Positions 25,119-34,218 of a DNA stretch of 64,000 nucleotides are shown one piece after another. The first letter of the stretch is position 1. Each line of letters starts with the position of its first letter. The position numbers and the translations under genes were made by a program. The notes beneath the pieces are model-generated. The model saw only the letters and a list, made by a program, of their open reading frames with translations, did not search any database and was not told where the DNA came from. The stretch lies in the NCBI RefSeq assembly GCF_014641455.1, contig NZ_BMHT01000002.1, positions 394,605 through 458,604 of the forward strand, read 5' to 3'. The DNA comes from Hymenobacter cavernae (GTDB lineage Bacteria; Bacteroidota; Bacteroidia; Cytophagales; Hymenobacteraceae).

Positions 25119-28100
25119 CTATTTCATTTTCTGAAAATATTCGCTCACCTCCCGCTGGTAATACGGTGTGAGAGCCGGGGGCACTGTGCGAAGCAGCTCC
25201 GTTTGCCGCTCTTTCGCCTGCTTGTACTTATTAAAAGCAGGCGGAAAAACAGGGGGCAGGTTCTTGGCAGCCTGCGCTTCGCGCTTGTCATCCTGGTCCC
25301 GCTCGCGGGCCGATTTCTCGGCCTCCAGCAGGCGAGTCATGATCTGGCGTTGGCGCATAATGGTCTGCTCCGTCAGCCGCTTGTTTACGAGGTCGGTTTC
25401 GGTTTGTTCCATCATTTTTTTGATATCTCCTACGCCGCCCATTCCGTCTTGGCCCTGGCCATCTTTGTTCATCCCTTTTTGCTGGCCTTGTTTGCCTTGC
25501 TGCATCTTCTCAAGCTGGCTGAGCGCGTCGCGGAGCATCTGCTGCTGACCGGCCAGCTTGGCTAACTCCTCGCTCAGCGCCCGGCCCGTTTTGCCGCTTT
25601 GCTGCAACTGCTGAATCTGCTGGTTGAGTTGCTGCTGCATCTTACCCAGCTGCCCATCGCCAGCTGCGCTGCCTTTTTTCTTCTTCTTGCCCGACTTGCC
25701 GCCGCCCTGCTGCTGCGCCTGTTGGGCGTCGCGCTGGGCTTGCTGCATATCTTTCAGCGCGTCGTTGAGCATGAGGGCTAGGTTGTTCATGCTGGTCATG
25801 GCGAGCTGTTGATTGCTGGTTGCCAGCCGTAAGTTGCGCTGTTGAATCTGCGTCAAGGCGGCATCCATGTGGCCGTTCATAATGCCTACCTGACCAGTTA
25901 CGAAGCTGCGAATTTGGAAGGCCTTCTTAGCTAACGCATAAAGAGAATCTTGGACCACGCGCGCGTCGTCCTTGAGCTTGCGCTGCGTCTGACCTAGCTG
26001 CACGAAGCGCGGATCGGTCTGATCAACCTGGCGAAACTGCTTCATCAGGCCTTCCTGGTCGAAGCTGAGCTTGAGGAGGTTTTCCAGGATGTCGCGCAGG
26101 TTGTCGATGTTCTGCTGCTGCTGGTCACTTTCCTCTTCTTCCTGCTGCTGGCGCATCTGCTGCGCCATTTTCTGCATTTGCTGAGCCGCGTTGCGCTGGC
26201 TCTGGCTAGCTTTCCGGTTCTGGTTTTTGGAAAGCTGCTCCTGGCTTTCCTGCATTTCCTGATCGACCTGCTCCTGTTGCTCCTTCATCTCGTCGGCGCC
26301 GTTTTCGCCGTCGAGCTGCTGGTCCATCTTCTTCAGGTCTTCCAACTCTTTTTTCACTTCCTCGAACTCCTGCTGCTTTTCGGCCTGCTGCTGCTTTAGC
26401 TCCTGCTGTTTTTGCTGCTGGTCGGCTTTCGAGTTGTTCTTCTGATCCTTATTCTCTTGGCTGCTCTTATCCTGGTTGCCTTTGTCGTTTTTGTCGGAAG
26501 GCATATCACCCTTGTCCGACTTGTTCTTGTCGTCGGCTTTGTCCTTGTTCTTATCCGCCGCCGACTTGTCATTTTTATCTGACTTGTTGTTTTTGTCGGT
26601 TTGCTCAGTTCTCTCAGCTAGCTTTTCCTGCTCCTTGGCTAGCTCTTCCAGCTTCTGAGTAGCAGCTTCCTGCTTCTGCTCGTATTGCAGTTGCTTGAAC
26701 ATTTCTAGTGCCCTATCTAGCTCTTTCTGCAAAGTATTTTCTTTGTTTTCGAGCTTTTGCAGAAGCTGCTGCATTTCCATCTGGTTGGCGTCCTTCTGGT
26801 TTTCAAGCAGCTTTTGCAGTTCCTCGTAGAGCTTCTTGGTCTCCGGGTCGAGCAACGATTCCATGAGCTTTTGCAGCTCCTGCGCCTTTTCGGCTAGCTC
26901 CTGGCTCTTGGGGTTGAGCTGGTCCTGCTGCTGATTCATTTGCTCAAACGCCTTCTTCATGTCGGCCAGCTGCTGCTCAAACTGCTGCTTTTCGTTGAGC
27001 ATGTCTTGCAGCTGCTTGCGGTCCTGGAAGCTCAGGTCGCGCTTGGTCTTGAGCTTGTCTTCCGACTTCGCCAGCTCGCGCTCCAGCTGCTTCGACTGCT
27101 GCGCGGCGCGGCTCAACTGGTTCTGCACCGACTGCGATTGCGCATTCAGCTGCTTCTGCATATCGGCGCGGCTTGGCAAACGGAACTCCGCCGACCGGGT
27201 GCGGGCGCTCTTCGGGCCGTGCACTCCGTCGTTGTCCCACACTTCCACGAAGTATTCCAGCCGGGCACCCGGTTTCAGGTTCAACGACCGCAAGTCCCAC
27301 TGGTAGGCATACGTCTGCGCCGACCCGCTTTGCAACGGCAGTGCCTTCGCTTTGTAGCCCGCATTAGGGTTTTGCGTGGAGGTAATGCGGTAATGCAGCT
27401 CCAGGCGCGAAAGGCCGTAATCATCACGCACTGAGCCACCTAGGGCTAGGTAGTTGCGCGAAGTGGTGTCGGCAAATGCCTCGACCGTCACCTCCGGCAC
27501 CTGATCGGGAATGGCAGTGAGCTGGTATAAAATGGGGTCACGGTTAAGGCTAGCCGCGTTTTGCAGACGTACGGCGTATTCCTGGCTGCGCATCACGCGG
27601 CGGGTTGCCTGAAACTGGTCGTTGGCTTCCGTCGCCGTTACCGTTTCATCAGGGCTTTTAAAAAGCAGCTGTAGCTGATCGGTAGCGGCGGTGGCAAACT
27701 CCCAACGCACCGTGCTGCCTTCCGGCACCGTCAGGTTGCCGGTGTTGCGGATGGTTTCGGCGGGCTTCCCGATGTAGGCGGGGTACGTCACCTGCACGGC
27801 GAAGTCGCGCAGATTAGGCCGCTCGCGCACAGCTAGGTTATAGTCGTCGGAAGTGAAGCCCGCGGCCGATAGCTGGAACTCCGTATCGCGCTGCAACTGC
27901 TTGAATTCGTAGCTGTAGCGGTTGCCGCTTTCCTTGGTCAGGTGCCGCTCACGGCCACCATATAGAATGCTGATTTCGTTCGGCAAGGCGTCGCCCTGCA
28001 CGGCTACTTCCAGCTTAAAATCTTCGCCGCGAAAGGCTTTCAGATCTTTATTCGCTACCACAAACCGGAACGGTGCCGGCGGCGAATATGCCCGGCGGTA

Positions 28101-28706
28101 GTTCAGAATGCGTTCGGTGCCCTGCACAAACAGCGCCGGGTACACCAGCAGCAGCAGGATAATGACGCCAGCCGGCACGGCCACGTACTTCCACAGCGGC
28201 TTGGTCTGATCTTTAATCTTGATTCCTTCGGCAAACTCCAGCCCTGTGAACTGGGCGGCGCGCTGCTCCAGGCTAGCCGCAATCAGGGCATTCTCGCGGG
28301 CTTGCCCTTGCAACTGCAGGGCATTCACCAGCTTATCCTGTACCTGCGGAAACAGCTCCCCTACCCTACGCGCCGCCTGCTCGTCCGTCAGTAAGCGCCG
28401 CAAGTTGGTAAGGGCTGCCAGCGGCTGCCAGATCCAGTGCACAAAGGCGTAGACAGCTAGCCCCAAGAAGCCAAACAGCAACCCGCCCCGCACCCAGGTG
28501 GGCAGGTACAGGAAGTACTCGAGCAGGTTGAAAACGACGAAAAGCGTGAGCAGCAAACCACCCGCTACCAGCGCGCCGCGCACCAGCAGGTTGAGGTAAA
28601 ACTTGCGCTTGAAAGCATCCAGCTGACCGAGCACCTGTTGCAAGGCGGAGGATGCGGTAGTTGTCTGAGAAGTTGTAGCAGCCACGGGTTCTTTCTCCAC
28701 CAACAT
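25119..28706 (-). CDS. DUF4175 membrane protein with long coiled coil
   Basis: This 1195-residue protein begins with hydrophobic helices (about 38-60, 70-90 and 174-192) and a beta-rich periplasmic-type middle (about 210-510, with two Ig-like repeats). A very long Gln/Lys/Asp/Glu-rich coiled-coil region follows (about 520-1080), and the protein ends in a short helical tail (NKYKQAKERQTELLRTVP). This matches DUF4175 proteins of Bacteroidota, whose role is unknown and which often sit near MoxR/BatA-type genes. Here no such gene is adjacent. The low-complexity segment around 725-800 is an extreme Lys/Asp/Asn/Ser stretch and may differ between strains. Confidence 0.88.
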   Translation of the reverse strand: MLVEKEPVAATTSQTTTASSALQQVLGQLDAFKRKFYLNLLVRGALVAGGLLLTLFVVFNLLEYFLYLPTWVRGGLLFGFLGLAVYAFVHWIWQPLAALTNLRRLLTDEQAARRVGELFPQVQDKLVNALQLQGQARENALIAASLEQRAAQFTGLEFAEGIKIKDQTKPLWKYVAVPAGVIILLLLVYPALFVQGTERILNYRRAYSPPAPFRFVVANKDLKAFRGEDFKLEVAVQGDALPNEISILYGGRERHLTKESGNRYSYEFKQLQRDTEFQLSAAGFTSDDYNLAVRERPNLRDFAVQVTYPAYIGKPAETIRNTGNLTVPEGSTVRWEFATAATDQLQLLFKSPDETVTATEANDQFQATRRVMRSQEYAVRLQNAASLNRDPILYQLTAIPDQVPEVTVEAFADTTSRNYLALGGSVRDDYGLSRLELHYRITSTQNPNAGYKAKALPLQSGSAQTYAYQWDLRSLNLKPGARLEYFVEVWDNDGVHGPKSARTRSAEFRLPSRADMQKQLNAQSQSVQNQLSRAAQQSKQLERELAKSEDKLKTKRDLSFQDRKQLQDMLNEKQQFEQQLADMKKAFEQMNQQQDQLNPKSQELAEKAQELQKLMESLLDPETKKLYEELQKLLENQKDANQMEMQQLLQKLENKENTLQKELDRALEMFKQLQYEQKQEAATQKLEELAKEQEKLAERTEQTDKNNKSDKNDKSAADKNKDKADDKNKSDKGDMPSDKNDKGNQDKSSQENKDQKNNSKADQQQKQQELKQQQAEKQQEFEEVKKELEDLKKMDQQLDGENGADEMKEQQEQVDQEMQESQEQLSKNQNRKASQSQRNAAQQMQKMAQQMRQQQEEEESDQQQQNIDNLRDILENLLKLSFDQEGLMKQFRQVDQTDPRFVQLGQTQRKLKDDARVVQDSLYALAKKAFQIRSFVTGQVGIMNGHMDAALTQIQQRNLRLATSNQQLAMTSMNNLALMLNDALKDMQQAQRDAQQAQQQGGGKSGKKKKKGSAAGDGQLGKMQQQLNQQIQQLQQSGKTGRALSEELAKLAGQQQMLRDALSQLEKMQQGKQGQQKGMNKDGQGQDGMGGVGDIKKMMEQTETDLVNKRLTEQTIMRQRQIMTRLLEAEKSARERDQDDKREAQAAKNLPPVFPPAFNKYKQAKERQTELLRTVPPALTPYYQREVSEYFQKMK

Positions 28707-28876
28707 GAAAACAGCCCGTTATCAGGCTACAGCAAGATACGGTTTATCTGAAAGGCGCGCCAAAGGTTTGTTTGGCTGCGTGTATAACTACGGCCCGGCG
28801 GGAAAAAGTGCCGAACGGTTGCGAAGGGAAATACTACTATCATCCTTCGCTCCGCTGCACTCAGGATGGCAGACGA

Positions 28877-29638
28877 CTACAGCTCCACCCAGGCCGGGCA
28901 GTGGTCCGAGTGCACAGCGTCGGGCAACAAGCCGGCATCAGCAATCCTAGGTTTCAGGGCATCATCCACGAGCAGATGATCGAGCCGCCAGCCCACATTG
29001 CGCTTGCGGGCACCAGCACGGAAGGTCCACCAGGAGTAATGGCCGGTAGCCTCGCCGTGTTGGTGGCGGAACGAGTCGGTGAAGCCATCTTGCAGAAAAT
29101 CAGCAAACCACCGGCGCTCCTCGGGCGTGAAGCCGGGACTGTTCTGGTTGGCTTTGGGGTTATGCAGGTCAATATCGGTCTGACAACAGTTGTAGTCGCC
29201 GCCAATGATCAAGGGCGGCACACTTGCTTTTAACTCCGCCACATAGTGCCGAAAAAAGTGCAGCCAAGCCACCTTGAACGACTGCCGCTCGGCGCTGCTC
29301 GTGCCCGAAGGCATGTACACGTTCAGGACAGAGCAGTCGTCAAAATCGAGGCGTAGCACGCGGCCTTCGCTGTCGTAGTCGGCCACCCCGCAGCCGATTG
29401 CTACCGCATTCGGCTTCTGCTTCGTGAAGGTTGCCACGCCGCTGTAGCCGGGTTTCTCAGCCGGGTGCAGGTAGGCATAGTAACCTAGGTTTTCAAAGCC
29501 GGAAACGTCCAGCGGCTCTCTCCCAGCCTTTATTTCCTGCAAGCAAAGCACGTCGGGGTCGGCTTGCTTCACCCAGTCCAGCAAACCCTTGCTGAGCGCC
29601 GAGCGCAAGCCGTTGACGTTGTAAGAAATGATTTTCAA
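28877..29638 (-). CDS. xth: Exodeoxyribonuclease III (AP endonuclease)
   Basis: This DNA repair enzyme acts as a 3'-5' exonuclease and AP endonuclease of the EEP fold. The 253-residue form starts at a TTG codon (29638-29636) giving LKIISYNVNGLRSA, the family N-terminus with the catalytic Asn. Other motifs are LCLQEIKAGRE (catalytic Glu), GYSGVATFTK, GGDYNCCQTDIDLHNP (Asp/Asn) and the terminal HSDHCPAWVEL (catalytic Asp/His). The longer frame from a GTG at 29674 would begin inside a palindromic repeat and is less likely. Confidence 0.94.
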   Translation of the reverse strand: MKIISYNVNGLRSALSKGLLDWVKQADPDVLCLQEIKAGREPLDVSGFENLGYYAYLHPAEKPGYSGVATFTKQKPNAVAIGCGVADYDSEGRVLRLDFDDCSVLNVYMPSGTSSAERQSFKVAWLHFFRHYVAELKASVPPLIIGGDYNCCQTDIDLHNPKANQNSPGFTPEERRWFADFLQDGFTDSFRHQHGEATGHYSWWTFRAGARKRNVGWRLDHLLVDDALKPRIADAGLLPDAVHSDHCPAWVEL

Positions 29639-29661
29639 AAGGGTATTGATAAGAAAGATGT

Positions 29662-29759
29662 AGGAACGCGCCACGGCGCGTTCTCGCCCGAATTGGCAGA
29701 GCTATTCCTCTGTACGTGAGCCAGATCGTGCAGACGAGAACGCGCCGTGGCGCGTTCCT
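29662..29759. repeat. Inverted repeat, AGGAACGCGCCACGG family, copy 1
   Basis: The 25-bp arms 29662-29686 and 29735-29759 are exact reverse complements, each containing its own small palindrome (CGCGCC/GGCGCG). A sister element lies at 43861-43964. Confidence 0.95.
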
Positions 29760-29768
29760 GCCAATTAT

Positions 29769-30131
29769 TCAATCGTTGTCAATCGTGTCGAAATACTCCA
29801 GAATATGCCACTTCAGCATGCGCTCCTGCTCCTTGAGGTTGGCGAAGGGCACCGGGCGCAGCAGCCTGTAATGCGGCCAGCCATCCTCATCGATGTGGTC
29901 AAGCTCGTAGTGGCCCGAGCTGCTAAAAAGGCGGCAAGTGGCAATGTGCATCAGGTCCTGCTTCTGCTCTTTCGTGAACGGCCCCGCGCCCTGACCTAGC
30001 TCCTGCACGCCAATAAGCAAAAGCAAGGCATTCAGATCCGGCTTTTTGCCGAAACGGGCGCGCATTTCATTCATAAGGCCCCACCAGCGTGCTTCAAACT
30101 CGGCTTCGGTTTCCTGCGGGTCTAAGCTCAT
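29769..30131 (-). CDS. Hypothetical protein coupled to the AhpD-like gene
   Basis: This 120-residue protein starts MSLDPQETEAEFEARWWGL and contains LLLLIGVQELGQG and a His/Asp-rich centre (HYELDHIDEDGWPHY). It is soluble, mildly acidic and not recognised by eye; similar short ORFs follow CMD-family genes in Cytophagales. The start at 30131 overlaps the upstream gene's stop by 4 nt (ATGA), which supports both genes and their co-translation. The longer frame up to 30296 is a shadow of that gene. Confidence 0.8.
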   Translation of the reverse strand: MSLDPQETEAEFEARWWGLMNEMRARFGKKPDLNALLLLIGVQELGQGAGPFTKEQKQDLMHIATCRLFSSSGHYELDHIDEDGWPHYRLLRPVPFANLKEQERMLKWHILEYFDTIDND

Positions 30132-30505
30132 GCTTCGTGCGAATGAGGAGCCGTGGGTGCAACGGCTTCTGCCTTCAGCTCTTCCCAATACTCCACGGCG
30201 CGGCGGAAATGCGGAATCACGATGCTGCCGCCGATGAGGTTGGCAATGGCAAACACCTCGTAAATCTCTTCGTCTGTGAGGCGCTCCTCGTGACACTTGC
30301 CCAGGTGATACTTGATGCAGTCGTCGCAGCGCAGCACCATGGAGCAGGCCAGACCTAGCATTTCCTTCGTCTTGATGTCGAGGGCGCCGGCCTGGTAGGC
30401 GTTGGTGTCGAGGTTGAAAAAGCGCTTAATGACCTTATTATCAGCTGCCATGATCTTCTCGTTCATGCGGGCGCGGTAATCGTTGAATTCGGTAACTAGG
30501 CTCAT
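30128..30505 (-). CDS. Carboxymuconolactone decarboxylase-family (AhpD-like) protein
   Basis: This 125-residue helical protein of the CMD/AhpD family has the redox signature CDDCIKYHLGKCH (about 65-77), i.e. CxxC followed by a histidine as in AhpD-type peroxidase partners. It starts with LVTEFNDYRARMNEKIM, a common beginning in Bacteroidota homologues. It probably carries out thiol-based reduction; the substrate is not known. A lone GGTGAG-type repeat arm (about 30508-30540) lies directly upstream. The downstream small gene overlaps by 4 nt. Confidence 0.9.
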   Translation of the reverse strand: MSLVTEFNDYRARMNEKIMAADNKVIKRFFNLDTNAYQAGALDIKTKEMLGLACSMVLRCDDCIKYHLGKCHEERLTDEEIYEVFAIANLIGGSIVIPHFRRAVEYWEELKAEAVAPTAPHSHEA

Positions 30506-30694
30506 CCGGCGAAATGGTGAGTGGTGAAAGGGTGAGTTTTAAGCAGCAAAGCTTGGCTAGATAATGGCTTTGCGAATACAAAGGTTTACAAAGTATCGAT
30601 AATAAGAACCTAGCCTACCTAGGTCATTCCGAGCAAAGCGAGAAATCTGATGGAATGGCCTCTGGATAATGGCTGCTATAACTCACTATTTCAT

Positions 30695-31399
30695 ATGCTA
30701 TTTCGCACGGCGCTATCCGATTTCTTTGGTCTGATCTTTCCGCAAGTATGCCTGGCCTGCGCGGAGCCGCTCGCCCGCGGCGAAGACCACATATGCACCA
30801 TGTGCCGCGCCCAGTTGCCCTACACCGACTACCACAAGCTGCCGGCCAGTGAAAATCCGCTGGCTCGCCGCTTCTGGGGCAAGGTGCCGTTGCGCCATTC
30901 GCTGAGCTACTTGCGCTTTCTGCGCCGGGGCCGGGTACAACACTTGCTGCACCAGCTCAAGTACAAAGGCCAGCGTGATATTGGGCTGGTGCTGGGTCGC
31001 TGGTACGGCGCCGAACTCACCGACCAAGGCCTGGCTACCGACTTCGACCTGATCGTGCCCGTGCCGCTGCACCCGCGCAAGCTGGCCAAGCGAGGCTACA
31101 ACCAGTCCGATACGTTTGCCGAAGGGCTAGCCCTAGGTTTAGCGCTACCCTGGAGCGCTACAGCGCTACGTCGCACCGAGCACACCGATTCGCAAACGCG
31201 CAAAAACCGTACAGAGCGCTGGAAAAACGTGGCCGAAGTGTTTGAAGTAGCCGAGCCAGCCGCCGTTACCGGCAAACGCATCTTGGTAGTAGATGATGTG
31301 CTGACAACGGGTGCTACGCTCGAGGCCTGCGCCGCGGTCTTGCTAGCCACTGGCGCCGCCGAGCTAAGCATCGCCACCATTGCCTGCGCTGAGCAGTAG
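30695..31399 (+). CDS. comF: ComF family phosphoribosyltransferase-like protein
   Basis: This 234-residue protein has an N-terminal zinc finger (CLACAEPLARGEDHICTMC in part, about 18-36) and a type I PRTase domain with the PRPP-binding loop ILVVDDVLTTGAT (near 205-217), the ComF pattern needed for DNA uptake in competent bacteria. VPVPLHPRKLAKRGYNQS is also typical. The start at 30695 (MLFRTALSDFFGLIF) fits the family better than the ATG at 30650, which abuts a repeat remnant (GTCATTCCGAGC). It is expressed alone and ends in a terminator. Confidence 0.92.
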   Translation: MLFRTALSDFFGLIFPQVCLACAEPLARGEDHICTMCRAQLPYTDYHKLPASENPLARRFWGKVPLRHSLSYLRFLRRGRVQHLLHQLKYKGQRDIGLVLGRWYGAELTDQGLATDFDLIVPVPLHPRKLAKRGYNQSDTFAEGLALGLALPWSATALRRTEHTDSQTRKNRTERWKNVAEVFEVAEPAAVTGKRILVVDDVLTTGATLEACAAVLLATGAAELSIATIACAEQ

Positions 31400-31420
31400 T
31401 CTGAACTAAGAATTCGACGT

Positions 31421-31583
31421 ATTAATCGGATTACACGGATTCTGTGGACGATTCGCTTCGGTGCTCTTCCTAATTCTGATTAAGCTTACAACAAAAAAGC
31501 CTTCCCACTGCTGGGAAGGCTTTTTTGTTGATCGGAACCTAGGTTATTAATCGTCCACAAAATCCGCGTAATCTGTGGTTCAG
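31421..31583. repeat. Inverted repeat, CGGATTACACGGATT family
   Basis: An outer pair (about 31421-31455 and 31545-31580) is related by near-complementarity (GTAATCC and CGTCCACA type text). It encloses the terminator at 31493-31526. It spans the gap between comF and gldJ. Confidence 0.7.
31493..31526. terminator. Bidirectional intrinsic terminator
   Basis: AAAAAAGCCTTCCCA and its complement end in T6. It lies between convergent comF and gldJ and can stop both transcripts. Confidence 0.93.
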
Positions 31584-31585
31584 AC

Positions 31586-32842
31586 TTACTTGTTTGAGCC
31601 AGCGTTGATCATCGCGCAGCGGAAACCGATGGTAGCCGTAGCTGAGTCTTCGGCCATGAAGCGGCGCGTACCAGGCGAGAGCCAATACGCTACGTCGCGC
31701 CACGAACCCCCTTTGTACACCCGTACGTGGTCGTCGATGAGCGACTGGTAGCCTTTCTTGTCATATTTCTCGGCAGGGTCAAGGAAGCCGTTACGACGGA
31801 AGGGGTTCAGGTCTTCCACATCTTCGAACGACAGCGGACGGTAGATGTCCTGCACCCATTCGTTCACGTTGCCGGCCATGTTGTACAGGCCGTAGTCGTT
31901 TGGAGGATAGTTGTAGATGTACTCGGTGATCATAGCACCGTCGTTCAGCGAACCAGCAATACCGGCGTAGTCACCACGGCCGCGCTTGAAGTTAGCCAGG
32001 AACTGGCCCATCTTCTGACCATAAGGATTCCGCACCTGGCGACCATCCCAAGGATAAATGCGCTTGTTCTCTTGGTTCTCGTTGCCAGTTTCCTGCGTAC
32101 CAATGAGGGCTTGCGCAGCGTATTCCCATTCTGCCTCGGTGGGCAGACGGTAGTTCGGCAGCGTGTTGCCGTTCTCAATCGAAATCTTTGGTTTGCCCGA
32201 GTCGTCGGTGCCTTCAGCAGCATCGCCGCCGTCGCCACCTTTCTTCTTTTTCTTGAAGAGGCCACCGCCACCGCTGCTTCCGCCATCATCCGCGTTGCCA
32301 GCCAGGGTTTCGTTCACCTTGCTCGTACGCCAGGTGCAATAGTCGTTGGCCTGGAGCCAGCTTACGCCCACTACCGGGAAGTAGCGGAAGCCGGGGTAAC
32401 GCAGGTAATAGTCAACATAGGGGTCGTTGAAGGACAACTCGCGCGCCCAAACCGTGGTATCAGGCAAGGCCGACTGGTAGAATTCCTCCGAAGAGTCTTT
32501 GCGCACAAAGTGCAGGTATTCGAGCCAGTGGATGTTGGCAACTTCGGCTTCGTCCATGTAGAACGAGGCGATGGTTACGGTCCGCTCTATGTTGTCGTGG
32601 GTCATGGCCACGTCTTCTTCCGCGGAGCCGAGTACAGTGCGACCACCTTCAATAAACACGAGGCCAGGACCTTCGGGGATGCCTTGATAATCAGCAACCT
32701 TCATCCCTTCCTCGGTATTATATTCCATGCCCGTAGTGGAGCTATACTTACCGGGCTTGGTGGCTGTCGGCGGACCGCCTTTGCAAGAAGCCAACGCACA
32801 GGCTCCTACAACAGCATAACGCAGGTACTTGGAGAAATTCAT
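31586..32842 (-). CDS. gldJ: GldJ-type gliding/T9SS lipoprotein (SUMF1/FGE domain)
   Basis: This is an outer-membrane lipoprotein of the gliding and T9SS machinery. The 418-residue form from 32842 has a lipoprotein signal with Cys near 20 (GACALASCKGG), then a formylglycine-generating-enzyme-like domain. The text matches GldJ better than GldK: GLVFIEGGRTVLGSAEEDV, FYMDEAEVANIHWLEYLHF, YLRYPGFRYFPVVGVSWLQA and WVQDIYRP. The C-terminal block RVYKGGSWRDVAYWLSPGTRRFM is the FGE end. A Gly/Lys/Asp-rich low-complexity insertion (about 200-240) interrupts the domain. A PorP/SprF homologue lies upstream on the same strand. Confidence 0.9.
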   Translation of the reverse strand: MNFSKYLRYAVVGACALASCKGGPPTATKPGKYSSTTGMEYNTEEGMKVADYQGIPEGPGLVFIEGGRTVLGSAEEDVAMTHDNIERTVTIASFYMDEAEVANIHWLEYLHFVRKDSSEEFYQSALPDTTVWARELSFNDPYVDYYLRYPGFRYFPVVGVSWLQANDYCTWRTSKVNETLAGNADDGGSSGGGGLFKKKKKGGDGGDAAEGTDDSGKPKISIENGNTLPNYRLPTEAEWEYAAQALIGTQETGNENQENKRIYPWDGRQVRNPYGQKMGQFLANFKRGRGDYAGIAGSLNDGAMITEYIYNYPPNDYGLYNMAGNVNEWVQDIYRPLSFEDVEDLNPFRRNGFLDPAEKYDKKGYQSLIDDHVRVYKGGSWRDVAYWLSPGTRRFMAEDSATATIGFRCAMINAGSNK

Positions 32843-32909
32843 GATCGAGTTGAAACTACCTGAGAGAAAAGGTTTTATATAAGGCAATTGAGTGCAATAT
32901 TACAACAAA

Positions 32910-33983
32910 CTAAAAGGCCGGACAAGGAGCAGCGGGGTAATTCCGCCGTTTCAGCCGGCGCCATGCGGCTTCTAACTTATCGAAGTTGCGCACGGCTAAG
33001 GAAATCTCATGAGCCCCGCCGTAATCGGCACTGAACTGGCTCAGGCTGACGTCATAGCTATAACCGAGCCGAAATGCTCCGAAGCTCACTCCTGCTATGG
33101 TAGTTAGCACTTTTTGGGGGTGATCGGTGCCCGGCAAAGGCAAACCGCGGTACACAATTCCGAGCGTTAAGGGGGTTACGGTACCGTATAATCCTACTTC
33201 TGCCCGCTGCGAACCGCCTTGTTTGGCGTAATTCACAACCGGAGAAAGGCTGATTTCGCGATACTCTTGCTTAACGGTCGATTTCAAAAAATAATATTTG
33301 TAGCCCGCATTAATATTCAGGCGAACAGGCAATTGGGTCTGGGTAGCGAAGCCTAGGTCCGGCTGGTTGAGATGGTGGCCCGCCACGCCAAGCCAGAATT
33401 GCTCGGAGTACAGCAGCACCCCCGTACCTACGGTAAAGTAGCTGGTAGGTTTGTAATCAAAAGCCTCCGACGATTGGTTCAAAACGAGGCCATCATCGGA
33501 AAGCTGGTCGCCAAAAACCAGATTGCCGTAGCTGATGCGCTGGTTGCCGTAGCTCAGGTTGATGCCGCCGCTCAGGCTCAGACCTTCGGTGAGGCGGGTG
33601 TGATACGCGTACACGCCGCCGGCCTGGAAACGTGTGTAGCCGATGCTGCCGGTACGGTCGTAGTCGATGAGCAGACCAACGGCACTTTTTTGGGTCGGAA
33701 AGCGGTAATCGGCGGCGAGCTGGCTGGTTTGGAAGGAGCCGGCTAGCGTCGGAAATTGATTGCGGTAGTTGAACGTAACGCCGTAATCATCGAGCAGACC
33801 CGCAAAAGCGGGGTTGGTGTGCAGGCGCGAGGCGAAAGGCTGGGCAAAGTACAGATCCTGCGCCTGGGCGGTAGTCGTGATGCAAAAGCCAGCGCTTAGT
33901 CCTAACACCAGCGTAGTTGCAGCGACTTGCCGTTTGGGTAGCTGCCGCCGCTGCGTTAGAAATTTGAGTTGGTATCCGCGCAT
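32910..33983 (-). CDS. PorP/SprF family T9SS outer-membrane protein
   Basis: This is a predicted outer-membrane beta-barrel of the PorP/SprF family, which helps bring T9SS cargo and adhesins to the surface. The 357-residue form has a signal peptide ending near AQAQD. The hallmark DLYFAQPFASRLHTNPAFAGL follows, then alternating beta strands, including VNYAKQGGSQRAEVGLYG and FRLGYSYDVSLSQFS. The start at 33983 (MRGYQLKFL) is chosen over 34064, because the added segment lies before the signal peptide. It shares strand with gldJ 67 nt downstream, so co-transcription is likely. Type B cargo such as the protein at 7860 would be a candidate client. Confidence 0.92.
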   Translation of the reverse strand: MRGYQLKFLTQRRQLPKRQVAATTLVLGLSAGFCITTTAQAQDLYFAQPFASRLHTNPAFAGLLDDYGVTFNYRNQFPTLAGSFQTSQLAADYRFPTQKSAVGLLIDYDRTGSIGYTRFQAGGVYAYHTRLTEGLSLSGGINLSYGNQRISYGNLVFGDQLSDDGLVLNQSSEAFDYKPTSYFTVGTGVLLYSEQFWLGVAGHHLNQPDLGFATQTQLPVRLNINAGYKYYFLKSTVKQEYREISLSPVVNYAKQGGSQRAEVGLYGTVTPLTLGIVYRGLPLPGTDHPQKVLTTIAGVSFGAFRLGYSYDVSLSQFSADYGGAHEISLAVRNFDKLEAAWRRLKRRNYPAAPCPAF

Positions 33984-34106
33984 AACCTGACCTTCTAACG
34001 CGTTAGTCAGGCAGTTTCGTACGTAGTGCCGGACAAATGCCGGAACTAAAGTGCTTATTTCCATTGGTTGAATTACAGCAGTCGAGTTCGGAACGTTTTA
34101 TGATGG

Positions 34107-34205
34107 AAGCGCAGACTTTAGCTTGCGCCCTCAACCGGCTGTATCGTACGGAACCCTTCCTTCGACTATAGCGCAAGTTCCAACCTAGGTACGCTCGCGC
34201 TACAT
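34107..34205. repeat. Degenerate inverted repeat of the GTAGCGC type
   Basis: GCGCAAGCTAAAGTCTGCGC-type inner arms and a terminal GCGCTAC resemble the elements at 22800 and 23913, but pairing is incomplete. It lies between the divergent porP/sprF and AsmA genes and contains CCTAGG. Confidence 0.5.
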
Positions 34206-34218
34206 ACTCTACTTTCTT

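Noticed and set aside
25119..28706. Frameshift or fusion in the DUF4175 gene because of its low-complexity segment
   Set aside because: The frame is continuous, and the N- and C-terminal parts both match the family; long Gln/Lys-rich coils are normal for it.
31727..32863. A 378-codon plus-strand frame opposite gldJ
   Set aside because: It is an antisense shadow of a well-supported coding gene in GC-rich DNA and shows no recognisable domain.
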